A stretch of DNA of 20,280 nucleotides from DASTRU01 sp035761045 (GTDB lineage Bacteria > Pseudomonadota > Gammaproteobacteria > Burkholderiales > Burkholderiaceae_E). This document shows positions 1 to 8,359 of the stretch, in pieces (within the stretch, counting starts at the first letter, position 1; each line of letters begins with the position of its first letter). The translations under genes were made by a program, and so were the position numbers. The stretch covers positions 1-20,280 of the forward strand of contig DASTRU010000294.1 in NCBI GenBank assembly GCA_035761045.1. The letters run 5' to 3'. The notes under the pieces were generated by a model that saw only the letters and a program-made list of their open reading frames with translations, was not told where the DNA came from and did no database searches.

Positions 1-1772
1 CGCTGTTGCACCTCACCGGCTATGACCTGCCGATGCAAGAGCTGCGCAACTTCCGTCAATTGCATTCAAAGACGGCGGGGCATCCGGAAGTGCACATCAC
101 GCCGGGCGTGGAGACGACGACGGGGCCGCTGGGGCAGGGCATTACCAATGCGGTGGGCATGGCGCTCGCCGAATGGTTGTTGGCGTCGGAGTTCAATCGG
201 CCCGGGCATGAAATCGTCGATCACAACACGTGGGTCTTCTTAGGCGACGGTTGTTTGATGGAAGGCATTAGCCACGAAGCGTGTTCGTTGGCGGGCGCGT
301 TGCAGTTGCGCAAGTTGATCGCGTTTTGGGATGACAACGGCATCTCGATCGACGGCAAGGTCGAAGGCTGGTTCCGCGACGACACGCCGATGCGCTTCGA
401 GGCGTATGGCTGGAACGTGATTCGCGATGTCGATGGCCATGATGTCGAGGCGATCGATGTCGCGATCGTTGAAGCCAAGCAAAGCGATCGGCCGACGTTG
501 ATCTGCTGCAAAACCATCATTGGCAAGGGCGCGCCAACGCGTGCGGGCAGTGCGAAGGCGCATGGCGAGGCGCTTGGCGCGGCCGAGATCGCCGCGACGC
601 GCGAAGCACTTGGTTGGACCTTGCCGCCGTTCGAGATTCCCAACGAGGTTTATGAATACGCGAACGCCACGCGCTATGGCGCGCGCGCGGAAGCCGAGTG
701 GAACGAGAGCTTCGCGAAGTATCGCGAGGAATATCCAAACGAAGCGGCGGAATTTTTACGTCGCATGCAAGGCTATTTGCCGGCCGACTGGGCGAAGACG
801 GTGGCCGACTACATCGCTCAATGCGAAGCCAAGGCCGAAGGCCCAGCGACGCGCAAGGCATCGCAAAACGCGATCGAGGCGTATGCCAAGGTGTTGCCCG
901 AGTTTCTAGGCGGCAGCGCCGACTTAACCGGCTCCAACTTGACGCAATGGAGCACCGCGAAGCCCGTGCGCGCGAATCAACCCGGCCAGCACATCAATTA
1001 CGGCGTGCGCGAGTTTGGGATGAGCGCGGTGGTGAACGGCATCGCGTTGCATGGCGGCTTTATTCCGTTTGCCGGCACCTTCCTCACGTTTAGCGATTAC
1101 GCGCGCAATGCGCTGCGCATGGCGGCGTTGATGAAGTGCCCCGGCATTTTTGTGTACACGCACGACTCGATCGGCTTAGGCGAAGACGGCCCGACGCACC
1201 AAGCGGTGGAACACGCCGCGAGCTTGCGTTTGATTCCAAATATGCATGTCTGGCGTCCGGCCGACACCACCGAAACCGCCGTGGCTTGGGCCTGCGCGGT
1301 AGAGCGCAAGGATGGGCCGGCGTGCTTATTGTTCTCGCGCCAAGCGGTGCCGCATTTGCCGAAGGTTAAGAACGCCGATGCATTGATTCGTCGTGGCGCG
1401 TATGTATTGAGCGACGCGGCGGATGCACGACTCGCCATCATCGCCACCGGCTCCGAGGTGCATCTCGCGCTGGCCGCGCAAAAGGTGTTGGCGAAGGAGG
1501 GCATCGCAACGCGTGTCGTCTCGATGCCCAGCACTACGGTGTTCGACCGCCAAGACAGCGAATACAAACGCCACGTGTTGCCCGATGCGATGCCGCGTAT
1601 CGCCGTCGAGGCGGGCGTGACTGATTTTTGGTGGAAGTACAAATGCGATGCCGTTGTTGGCATCGACCGCTTTGGCGAAAGCGCGCCGGCCGGCGTGTTG
1701 TATGAGTACTTTGGCTTCACGCCCGAGAACATCGCGCGCACGGTGCGCGACGTACTCGCGCTGCGTGGCTGA
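1..1772 (+). CDS. tkt: Transketolase, 5'-truncated by the window edge
   Basis: Thiamine-diphosphate enzyme that moves two-carbon ketol units between sugar phosphates in the pentose phosphate pathway and Calvin cycle; cytoplasmic. The frame is open from the first complete codon at position 3, so the start and roughly the first 70-80 residues lie outside the window; about 589 residues of a usual ~665 remain. Visible family motifs are the ThDP/metal-binding segment GDGCLMEGISHEA near 240-280, the GSADLTGSN segment near 910-940, the pyrimidine-domain motif THDSIGLGEDGPTHQ near 1160-1200, and the C-terminal RFGESAPAGVLYEYFGFT. The stop is 36 bp before gap, which suggests co-transcription. The family assignment is not in doubt; I cannot see the promoter or the true start. 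Confidence 0.97.
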   Translation, partial: LLHLTGYDLPMQELRNFRQLHSKTAGHPEVHITPGVETTTGPLGQGITNAVGMALAEWLLASEFNRPGHEIVDHNTWVFLGDGCLMEGISHEACSLAGALQLRKLIAFWDDNGISIDGKVEGWFRDDTPMRFEAYGWNVIRDVDGHDVEAIDVAIVEAKQSDRPTLICCKTIIGKGAPTRAGSAKAHGEALGAAEIAATREALGWTLPPFEIPNEVYEYANATRYGARAEAEWNESFAKYREEYPNEAAEFLRRMQGYLPADWAKTVADYIAQCEAKAEGPATRKASQNAIEAYAKVLPEFLGGSADLTGSNLTQWSTAKPVRANQPGQHINYGVREFGMSAVVNGIALHGGFIPFAGTFLTFSDYARNALRMAALMKCPGIFVYTHDSIGLGEDGPTHQAVEHAASLRLIPNMHVWRPADTTETAVAWACAVERKDGPACLLFSRQAVPHLPKVKNADALIRRGAYVLSDAADARLAIIATGSEVHLALAAQKVLAKEGIATRVVSMPSTTVFDRQDSEYKRHVLPDAMPRIAVEAGVTDFWWKYKCDAVVGIDRFGESAPAGVLYEYFGFTPENIARTVRDVLALRG

Positions 1773-1808
1773 AACAAGTTTTCTTAGTAACCAAGGGAGT
1801 ATCCCGAG

Positions 1809-2819
1809 ATGACCATCAAGGTTGCCATCAACGGCTATGGCCGCATTGGCCGCAACGTGTTGCGCGCGCATTACGAAGGCGGCAAAAAGCACGATATTCA
1901 AATCGTCGCGATCAACGACCTGGGCGATCCCAAAACCAACGCCCACCTCACCAAGTACGACACCGCGCATGGTCCGTTCCCCGGCACCGTGGTGGTCGAT
2001 GGCGATTCGATGGTGGTGAATGGCGATCGCATTCGCGTGTTGGCCAATCGCGATCCAGCGCAATTGCCTTGGGGCGAATTGGGCGTGGACGTGGTGCTTG
2101 AATGCACGGGCTTTTTCACGACCAAGGAAAAAGCCGGCGCGCATTTAAAAGGCGGCGCGAAGAAGGTGGTGATCTCCGCCCCTGGCGGCAAGGACGTGGA
2201 CGCGACCATCGTGTATGGCGTCAACCACAACACGCTCAAGGCCGCGCACACGGTGATATCCAACGCCAGCTGCACGACTAACTGCTTGGCGCCGCTCGTG
2301 AAGCCCTTGCACGACAAGCTTGGCATCGTCACCGGTTTGATGACGACCGTGCATGCCTATACCAACGACCAAGTGTTGACCGACGTCTATCACGAAGACC
2401 TGCGCCGCGCGCGTTCGGCCACGCAGTCGATGATCCCAACCAAGACCGGTGCCGCCGCGGCGGTGGGTCTCGTGTTGCCAGAACTCAACGGCAAGCTCGA
2501 CGGTTATGCGATTCGCGTTCCGACCATCAATGTGTCGATCGTTGATTTGTCGTTCATCGCCAAACGCGAAACCACGGTCGATGAAGTCAACGCGATTTTG
2601 AAGGCCGCCAGCGAAGGCGAACTCAAAGGCATTCTTGGTTACAACACCGAGCCGCTAGTGAGCGTCGACTTCAATCACAATCCGCTCTCGTCCACGTTCG
2701 ATGCGACGTTGACCAAGGTGTCGGGCACGCTCGTGAAGGTTTCGAGCTGGTACGACAACGAGTGGGGCTTTTCCAACCGGATGCTCGACACGACCGTTGG
2801 ATTGATGAACGCGAAGTGA
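1809..2819 (+). CDS. gap: Type I glyceraldehyde-3-phosphate dehydrogenase
   Basis: Catalyses the reversible, phosphorylating oxidation of glyceraldehyde 3-phosphate to 1,3-bisphosphoglycerate in glycolysis and gluconeogenesis. The 336 residues match the usual family length. The N-terminal Rossmann motif INGYGRIGRN (residues 7-16) is followed by AINDLGD near 35-40, where an acidic residue after the second strand favours NAD. The catalytic Cys155 lies in SNASCTTNC and the partner His182 in TVHAYT. The C-terminal SWYDNEWGFSNR is also standard. The ATG is supported by AAGGGAG about 11 bases upstream. It follows tkt by 36 bp and is closed by a strong hairpin terminator, so tkt-gap look like one transcription unit. 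Whether it serves a Calvin cycle (cbbG) cannot be told here. Confidence 0.98.
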   Translation: MTIKVAINGYGRIGRNVLRAHYEGGKKHDIQIVAINDLGDPKTNAHLTKYDTAHGPFPGTVVVDGDSMVVNGDRIRVLANRDPAQLPWGELGVDVVLECTGFFTTKEKAGAHLKGGAKKVVISAPGGKDVDATIVYGVNHNTLKAAHTVISNASCTTNCLAPLVKPLHDKLGIVTGLMTTVHAYTNDQVLTDVYHEDLRRARSATQSMIPTKTGAAAAVGLVLPELNGKLDGYAIRVPTINVSIVDLSFIAKRETTVDEVNAILKAASEGELKGILGYNTEPLVSVDFNHNPLSSTFDATLTKVSGTLVKVSSWYDNEWGFSNRMLDTTVGLMNAK

Positions 2820-2851
2820 TGTTTCGGCCTTGAGCCAAGCGTCGTGACGAT

Positions 2852-2877
2852 GGGGGCCGCAAGGCCCCCGTTGTTTT
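2852..2877 (+). terminator. Intrinsic terminator after gap
   Basis: A perfect 7-bp stem, GGGGGCC and GGCCCCC, encloses a GCAA tetraloop and is followed by GTTGTTTT. It begins 33 bases after the gap stop. This is a textbook rho-independent terminator and separates tkt-gap from the protease gene downstream. Confidence 0.88.
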
Positions 2878-2948
2878 GCGGCACGCTAGTTGCGGCACCA
2901 CCAGTCGCCCTGGCGTTTCATGAATTACTTTTTTAAGGATGCCTATTG

Positions 2949-4925
2949 ATGACCGAACAACTATGCCGGGCGCCCCTGCGTGCTCTCAGTGCCGTACTAG
3001 CAACTCTTGGTATGTGTTTATGGGCGCCGATGGGCGTGGCTTCGAGTGGCGATGCGGCAACGCCCATCACGCAACTCATTGTTCGGTACAAGGCGCCTAC
3101 CGAGGGTCGCGCAACGACCTTCGCGGCCAGTAATGAATCCGCTCGCGCCAAACGCTTGGGCGCGCGCCTTGGCGTGGCGCTCACCTTCAACCGCCCGCTC
3201 ATGGAGCGCACCTCGGTCTACCGATTACCCAGCGCGGTCAGTCGCGGTCAGGCCAAGCGCATGGCCGAGACCTTGGCGGCCGACCCGAGCGTGGAGTCGG
3301 TCTCGATCGACGAACCCAAGCATGCCTTGCAAAGCGTGCCGGCGAACGATCCGTTTTATCCGCCCAACGCCACCGGGCCCGTCGCGCAGGGCCAGTGGTA
3401 TTTGCGTGACGAACAACCGTCGGCCATTCGCGCCAATGCGGCGTGGGCGACGACGACTGGCAGTTCCAACAACGTGGTCGCGGTGCTCGATACCGGCATT
3501 TTGTTCAACCATCCCGATTTGAATGGATCGGTACCCGGTGGTGCCAAGCTGTTGCCGGGCTACGACTTCGTGAGCGATCCAACCATCGCCAACGACGGCA
3601 ACGGGCGTGATCCCGACCCGGCCGACCCCGGCGATTTCGTTTCGTCCACCGATGTGCAGCGCGAGCCTTTTCGCGGCGAATGCGGCGTGTCCAGCAGTTC
3701 TTGGCACGGCACGGCCGTGGCGTCGGTGATTGGCGCGTTGACGAACAACGGCGTTGGCATGGCGGGCATCGATCAAGCCGGACGAATTCTTCCGGTGCGC
3801 GTGCTCGGTAAATGCTTTGGCAGCACGAGCGACATTCTCGACGCGATGCGCTGGGCCGCTGGCTTGGCCGTCGCCGGCGTGCCGGCCAACCCAACGCCGG
3901 CACGCATCATCAATTTAAGTTTGGGAAGCGCGACGCCGTGTTCGGCCGCCGAACAAGCCGCCGTCGATGAAGTACGCACGCGCGGCGTGATCGTGGTGGC
4001 CGCCGCTGGCAATGCGGATCCGTCGGACCCGAGCTCCTACGCCGTCAGTTCGCCAGCGAATTGCCGAGGCGTGGTGGCCGTGGCCGGGCTGCGTCACGAA
4101 GGCGATAAGGTGGGCTACAGCAGCTTCGGCTCGCAAGTGGCGATCAGTGCGCCGGCGGGCAATTGCGTGTCGCAATCGGGCGCGTGCTTGTATGGCATCA
4201 CCACGGCTTGGAACAAGGGCGCCACGTCGCCCGGGGTGATGGATTACCAAGCCGAAGTTGGCACCAGTTTTTCCGCGCCAATCGTCGCCGGCGCGATGGG
4301 CCTCATGCTCGCGGTGCATCCCAACTTGAACGGCGATGAGTTGCTACGACGCATGCAACTTACCTCGCGCCGGTTCCCGGTTGTTCAAGACTCGGGAACC
4401 GCGCTTCCCGAATGCAACCCGAGCGTGCCACTAAGCAACCGGGCGGACGCGCGGTGCAATTGCACGACAAGCACGTGCGGCGCGGGCATGCTCGATATCG
4501 CGTCGGCGGTTTCGGTCGCGCCGTTGCCGCACGCGGTGATTACCGGTGCCGTTGCGTCGCTAAGTCCAAATCAATCGGTGAACTTAAGCGGTAGCGCCAG
4601 CACGACGGGCAGTGGCCGCACGATCACGAGCTATCGCTGGTCCGTGGCTCCCGCCAATTTGCTGTCGACCACCACGGGGCCGGACACGGTCTTTACCGCG
4701 AGCGCGACCGGAGGCCAAGCCACCGTACTACTTGAAATCACCGACTCGACCGGCCAGATCGACACCGAAATGGTCACGATCGACATGGGCCCGCAGACCG
4801 CTCCGCAACTCACTCCTTCCAACGGCGGTGGTGGTGGAGGAGGGGCGTTTGGCGTGCTCGGCGCCTTCTTGCTGTTGCTCGCCGGTATTGGCGCGTCGCG
4901 TAACCGCGTGTTGCGCAAGGACTAA
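2949..4925 (+). CDS. Secreted S8 (subtilisin-family) serine protease with GlyGly-CTERM tail
   Basis: Predicted exported endopeptidase of 658 residues. I start it at the ATG at 2949; a TTG one codon earlier is possible, and AAGGA lies 9 bases upstream of the ATG. Residues 1-33 form a signal peptide. A propeptide-like segment beginning LIVRYK (about 42-120) resembles subtilase I9 inhibitors. The catalytic triad is visible: Asp181 in AVLDTGI, His253 in SSWHGTAVAS and Ser440 in GTSFSAPIVAG, with oxyanion Asn355 in AAAGN. Many cysteines, including a CNCTTSTCGAG cluster, suggest disulfides and maturation outside the cytoplasm. A beta-rich PKD/Ig-like region of about 100 residues follows. Residues 626-632 are seven glycines, then a hydrophobic stretch of about 16 residues and a basic end (SRNRVLRKD), the GlyGly-CTERM pattern. 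The next gene, convergent, encodes the matching rhombosortase. The natural substrate is unknown. Confidence 0.94.
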   Translation: MTEQLCRAPLRALSAVLATLGMCLWAPMGVASSGDAATPITQLIVRYKAPTEGRATTFAASNESARAKRLGARLGVALTFNRPLMERTSVYRLPSAVSRGQAKRMAETLAADPSVESVSIDEPKHALQSVPANDPFYPPNATGPVAQGQWYLRDEQPSAIRANAAWATTTGSSNNVVAVLDTGILFNHPDLNGSVPGGAKLLPGYDFVSDPTIANDGNGRDPDPADPGDFVSSTDVQREPFRGECGVSSSSWHGTAVASVIGALTNNGVGMAGIDQAGRILPVRVLGKCFGSTSDILDAMRWAAGLAVAGVPANPTPARIINLSLGSATPCSAAEQAAVDEVRTRGVIVVAAAGNADPSDPSSYAVSSPANCRGVVAVAGLRHEGDKVGYSSFGSQVAISAPAGNCVSQSGACLYGITTAWNKGATSPGVMDYQAEVGTSFSAPIVAGAMGLMLAVHPNLNGDELLRRMQLTSRRFPVVQDSGTALPECNPSVPLSNRADARCNCTTSTCGAGMLDIASAVSVAPLPHAVITGAVASLSPNQSVNLSGSASTTGSGRTITSYRWSVAPANLLSTTTGPDTVFTASATGGQATVLLEITDSTGQIDTEMVTIDMGPQTAPQLTPSNGGGGGGGAFGVLGAFLLLLAGIGASRNRVLRKD

Positions 4926-5545
4926 GGGTTTGCCGGCCGATTAAGCGCATAAGCCAGTGCCGTTAAGGCTAGTCCTACGACGGCACCGGCGATATGCGCG
5001 GCCCATGCCACCGGCATGAAGGTATCGGCGGCGAGTTTGAGCATCAGCCCCCCAAGCATCCATAGCCCTAAGCGCGGACCACCGAATACGCCGTCGCTCG
5101 GACGAGAACGCATCAACGCAAGCTTCAATGCTTGAGCGGCGAACGCGCCGTGCAATGCGCCTGAAAGCCCGGCGACCCACTCGACACGCGTGAATGCCAG
5201 CAGCACGCATAAGTGCAGCGGCGCGAGCGCCGCGACGAGCCCCACTTGCCGGGGCCACGGCGTTAAACGTCGAAACACCCACGCCACGCCAAATGCGCCG
5301 GCCACGTTGATGAGTAGATGCGGCAGGTCCAAGTGAACGAGGCTGCCGGTCAGGAGTCGCCACCACTGCCCATCGTTCACGATGCGCGCGCGGTCGTATC
5401 GCCATGCGGCCACGCCCTCGCGTCCCAACGCGAATTGCAGCCCAATCAACGCCAACACGCCTACGATGAGCAGGCCGATCGACCAAGGCGACCGCTGCCG
5501 AGGCGCGAAGTGGCCGTCGCTATAATCGGCCCGGCTTTTTTTCAT
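4922..5545 (-). CDS. rrtA: Rhombosortase (rhomboid-family intramembrane serine protease)
   Basis: Predicted inner-membrane protease of 207 residues that cleaves GlyGly-CTERM anchors; in Vibrio cholerae the related RrtA processes the secreted protease VesB. Several hydrophobic segments are visible (about 22-40, 77-92, 101-118, 124-145, 158-174, 180-200). The catalytic Ser128 is in VAGLSGALHG and the partner His184 in WAAHIAG; WWRLLTGSLVHLDLPHLLIN (61-80) is the conserved segment preceding them. The short length and the LSGALHG motif fit the rhombosortase subfamily rather than general rhomboids such as GlpG. The ATG at 5545 follows a GGAGGGAGG ribosome site. Its TAG stop interlocks with the TAA of the S8 protease on the other strand, and that protease carries the expected substrate tail. 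It is divergent from pgk, whose likely promoter lies inside this gene. Confidence 0.9.
   Translation of the reverse strand: MKKSRADYSDGHFAPRQRSPWSIGLLIVGVLALIGLQFALGREGVAAWRYDRARIVNDGQWWRLLTGSLVHLDLPHLLINVAGAFGVAWVFRRLTPWPRQVGLVAALAPLHLCVLLAFTRVEWVAGLSGALHGAFAAQALKLALMRSRPSDGVFGGPRLGLWMLGGLMLKLAADTFMPVAWAAHIAGAVVGLALTALAYALNRPANP
5521..5526 (+). promoter_or_regulatory. Putative -10 element for pgk
   Basis: A consensus TATAAT in the context CGCTATAATCGGCC lies 85 bases upstream of the pgk ATG, inside the 5' end of the rhombosortase gene on the opposite strand. I see no good -35 hexamer at 16-18 bp spacing, so the call rests on the -10 and its resemblance to other TAnAATCG elements in this window. 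Confidence 0.45.
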
Positions 5546-5610
5546 CCTCCCTCCAACCGTCGCGGCGTGCGTTTTTCTGCGTCCCCGCGTCTCATTTTTT
5601 GGTTCCCGTC

Positions 5611-6792
5611 ATGCAATTTCGCAAGATGACCGACCTGGACTTGCGCGGTAAGCGCGTGTTGATCCGCGCCGACCTCAACGTTCCCCAGGCCGATGACTTA
5701 AGCATTACCGACGACACTCGTATTCGCGCCTCGCTGCCCGCGATTCGCCACGCGCTCGAGCATGGCGCGGCCGTGATGGTGACATCGCATCTGGGCCGCC
5801 CAACCGAAGGCGAGCTCAAGGCCGAAGACTCGCTCGCGCCAGTGGCCGACCGGCTCGCGAAGTTACTCGATCGCAAAGTCCCGTTGATTCGTCAGTGGGT
5901 CGAGGGTCAGTTCGACGTCAAGCCCGGCGAAATCGTGTTGCTCGAAAACTGCCGCGTGAACAAGGGCGAGAAAAAGAACAACGAAGCGCTCGCGCAAAAA
6001 ATCGCCAAGCTGTGCGACGTGTATGTGAACGACGCGTTCGGCACCGCGCATCGCGCCGAAGCCACGACGCATGGCGTCGCGAAGTTCGCGCCAGTGGCAT
6101 GCGCCGGCCCGCTCATGGCCGCCGAGTTGGACGCCCTGGGCCGTGCGTTCGGCGCGCCCAAGCGGCCGTTGGTCGCGATCGTCGCGGGCTCGAAGGTCTC
6201 GACCAAGCTCACGATTTTGAAGTCGCTCGCATCCAAGGTGGATCAGCTCATCGTCGGTGGCGGCATCGCCAATACCTTCTTGCTCGCGCAAGGTCACAAG
6301 ATCGGTAAGTCGCTGGCGGAGCCCGACTTGGTGGGCGAGGCGCGCGAGATCATCGCGTTGATGAAGTCGCGCGGCGCGGACGTGCCCTTGCCCGAAGACG
6401 TCGTGGTCGCCAACGAACTCTCGCCGCTCGCGCGCGCGAATCGCGTGGGCGTGGACGACGTGGCGGAAGACGATTTGATTCTCGACATCGGCGCCAAGAG
6501 CGCCGCGCGCTTGGCGGCCATCATCGCCGAGGCCGGCACGATTGTTTGGAACGGCCCGGTGGGCGTGTTCGAGATCGATCAATTCGGTGGTGGCACCAAG
6601 ATGCTCGCGGCGGCGATCGCGCATTCCCCGGCGTTCTCGATCGCGGGCGGTGGCGATACCTTGGCCGCCATCGCCAAGTACGGCATCGAAAAGCAGGTGG
6701 GTTATATCTCCACCGGCGGCGGCGCCTTCCTTGAGTTCCTCGAAGGCAAGACCTTGCCCGCGGTCGCCATGCTCGAGGCACGCGCCGCGTAA
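5611..6792 (+). CDS. pgk: Phosphoglycerate kinase
   Basis: Transfers phosphate between 1,3-bisphosphoglycerate and ADP, the first ATP-yielding step of glycolysis and reversible in gluconeogenesis; soluble monomer. I start at the ATG at 5611, giving 393 residues, the normal bacterial length. An ATG at 5626 gives MTDLDLRGKRVLIRADLNV and is also plausible; neither has a clear Shine-Dalgarno. The substrate motif RADLNVP is near residue 25, followed by SHLGRP and the segment VNDAFGTAHRAEATT. The hinge and nucleotide side shows VAGSKVSTKLTIL, NGPVGVFE and IAGGGDTLAAI, and the end reads STGGGAFLEFLEGKTLPAV. It lies 65 bp from the divergent rhombosortase gene and upstream of pyk, with two hairpins between them. 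Confidence 0.97.
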   Translation: MQFRKMTDLDLRGKRVLIRADLNVPQADDLSITDDTRIRASLPAIRHALEHGAAVMVTSHLGRPTEGELKAEDSLAPVADRLAKLLDRKVPLIRQWVEGQFDVKPGEIVLLENCRVNKGEKKNNEALAQKIAKLCDVYVNDAFGTAHRAEATTHGVAKFAPVACAGPLMAAELDALGRAFGAPKRPLVAIVAGSKVSTKLTILKSLASKVDQLIVGGGIANTFLLAQGHKIGKSLAEPDLVGEAREIIALMKSRGADVPLPEDVVVANELSPLARANRVGVDDVAEDDLILDIGAKSAARLAAIIAEAGTIVWNGPVGVFEIDQFGGGTKMLAAAIAHSPAFSIAGGGDTLAAIAKYGIEKQVGYISTGGGAFLEFLEGKTLPAVAMLEARAA

Positions 6793-6809
6793 CACGCGCG
6801 TCGCGCGTG
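6793..6809 (+). other. GC-rich hairpin just after the pgk stop
   Basis: CACGCG and CGCGTG form a 6-bp stem (6793-6798 with 6804-6809) around CGTCG, directly after the TAA of pgk and followed by CTTGATTT. It is the first of two adjacent hairpins between pgk and pyk. It might contribute to termination or 3'-end protection, but the run of T is poor. Confidence 0.5.
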
Positions 6810-6825
6810 CTTGATTTAGGCCCGG

Positions 6826-6864
6826 CGCGTTATCTGCAAGCGTTGCGGATAACGCGTCTTTCTT
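6826..6864 (+). terminator. Long hairpin between pgk and pyk (terminator or attenuator-like)
   Basis: Bases 6826-6839 pair with 6843-6856 over 14 bp, with a single G-T wobble and a GCG triloop. The sequence TCTTTCTT follows at 6857-6864. Such a stem should be very stable. The interrupted T tract makes it a moderate intrinsic terminator; it ends 20 bases before the pyk ATG, so it could also influence pyk translation. Confidence 0.65.
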
Positions 6865-6876
6865 GAAAGCGATTCC

Positions 6877-8313
6877 ATGCCCCGCGCCACCAAAATCGTT
6901 GCCACCATTGGTCCCGCTTCCAGCACGCTCGAGATCCTGATCCGCATGATCACCGCGGGTGTCGATGTCGTGCGGCTTAACTTCTCGCACGGTAAGGCCG
7001 AGGATCATGTCGCGCGCGCCAAGCTCGTGCGCGAAGCCGCGGCGGCGTGCGGACGCGAAGTGGCGATCATGGCCGACTTGCAAGGCCCGAAGATTCGTAT
7101 TGGCCGCTTCGCCGAAGGCAAGGTCGTGCTCATGCCCGGACATCCGTTCGTGCTCGACGCTGCCTGCGAATTGGGCGATGCGAGCCGCGTGGGTCTCGAT
7201 TACAAAGACCTGCCGCGCGACGTGCGCGCGGGCGACACCTTGCTCGTCAACGATGGATTGATCGAACTCATCGTTCAACGCGTGGTGGGCAGCGAGATTC
7301 ATACGACGGTGCGCATCGGCGGCGAGCTTTCCAACAACAAAGGCATCAACCGCAAGGGCGGGGGATTGTCGGCGCCCGCGCTAACGTCGAAAGACATGGA
7401 AGACCTGCGCACCGCGATGCAATTGCAAGCCGATTACATCGCGGTGTCGTTTCCCAAGAACCGCACCGACATGGAAATGGCGCGTCAGCTCGCCACCATC
7501 GCCGGACAAGCCACCGGCCATAAGCCCGGCATGATCGCGAAGATCGAACGCGCCGAGGCGATTCCCGCGCTCGCGGAGATCTTGGATGCGAGCGACGGCA
7601 TCATGGTCGCACGTGGCGATTTGGCGGTGGAGGTCGGCCACGCCGTCGTGCCGGCCTTGCAAAAACGCATGATCAAGATGGCGCGCGCCGCCAATAAGGT
7701 CGCGATCACCGCCACGCAGATGATGGAGTCGATGATCGTCAACGCGATTCCCACGCGGGCGGAGGTGAGCGACGTAGCCAACGCGGTGCTCGATGGCACC
7801 GATGCCGTCATGCTGTCGGCCGAAACCGCGTCGGGCAAGTATCCGGTCGAGACGATCGAGGCGATGGCGTCGATCGCGCTCGCGGCCGATCAAGCCGAGG
7901 AGATCGGGCTCGATCGCGAATTCCTCGATCAGCAATTCACGCGGGTGGATCAATCGATTGCCTACGGCGCGTTGTTCATCGCCTACCACTTGCGCTGCAA
8001 GGCGATTTGCACCTTGACCGAGTCCGGCTCGACCGCGCTCTGGATGAGCCGGCATGACGTGGATATTCCGATCTTCGCCTTGACCTCGCGCCTGGAAACG
8101 CAGCGCAAGGTCGCGCTCTATCGCAACGTTCGACCGTTGGCGCACATTCAAGAACTTGATCGCGAAAAGGCTTTGGTGCAGGTCGAGCACTTATTGCTCG
8201 AGCGCGGCGTGGTGGAGCGTGGCGATTTAGTGGTGGTGACGATTGGCGAGCCGATGGGGTCGCCGGGCGGTACCAACACGATCAAGATCGTGCGGGTCGG
8301 CGAGCATCTATAG
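6877..8313 (+). CDS. pyk: Pyruvate kinase
   Basis: Converts phosphoenolpyruvate and ADP to pyruvate and ATP, the last step of glycolysis. The 478 residues match the usual bacterial length and begin with the typical TKIVATIGPASST (residues 5-17) followed by VVRLNFSHG. The catalytic core carries MADLQGPKIRIGRF, the lysine-containing MIAKIERAEAI, the metal-binding MVARGDLAVE and ITATQMMESM. The C-terminal allosteric-type domain (about 350-478) ends in GSPGGTNTIKIVRVG. The sequence style resembles the PykA (type II) isozyme of proteobacteria more than PykF, but I do not assign an isozyme. The start ATG has only a weak purine stretch (GAAAG) upstream, next to a long hairpin, so its translation may be modulated. 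Confidence 0.97.
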   Translation: MPRATKIVATIGPASSTLEILIRMITAGVDVVRLNFSHGKAEDHVARAKLVREAAAACGREVAIMADLQGPKIRIGRFAEGKVVLMPGHPFVLDAACELGDASRVGLDYKDLPRDVRAGDTLLVNDGLIELIVQRVVGSEIHTTVRIGGELSNNKGINRKGGGLSAPALTSKDMEDLRTAMQLQADYIAVSFPKNRTDMEMARQLATIAGQATGHKPGMIAKIERAEAIPALAEILDASDGIMVARGDLAVEVGHAVVPALQKRMIKMARAANKVAITATQMMESMIVNAIPTRAEVSDVANAVLDGTDAVMLSAETASGKYPVETIEAMASIALAADQAEEIGLDREFLDQQFTRVDQSIAYGALFIAYHLRCKAICTLTESGSTALWMSRHDVDIPIFALTSRLETQRKVALYRNVRPLAHIQELDREKALVQVEHLLLERGVVERGDLVVVTIGEPMGSPGGTNTIKIVRVGEHL

Positions 8314-8353
8314 ACCGCTGTGCGTGAGACTCAGGCACGCTGCTTGCCAAAGG

Positions 8354-8359
8354 TAGAAT
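8354..8359 (+). promoter_or_regulatory. Putative -10 element for fba
   Basis: TAGAAT in the context GGTAGAATCGCGG lies 89 bases upstream of the fba ATG in the 134-bp gap after pyk. No convincing -35 hexamer is present at standard spacing. The gap also holds a weak GCGTG/CACGC hairpin but no T tract. Confidence 0.35.

Noticed and set aside
5863..7302. A 479-codon minus-strand open frame over pgk and pyk
   Set aside because: It is antisense to two clear glycolytic genes and His/Arg/Asp-rich in the way typical of shadow frames in GC-rich DNA; no family is recognisable.
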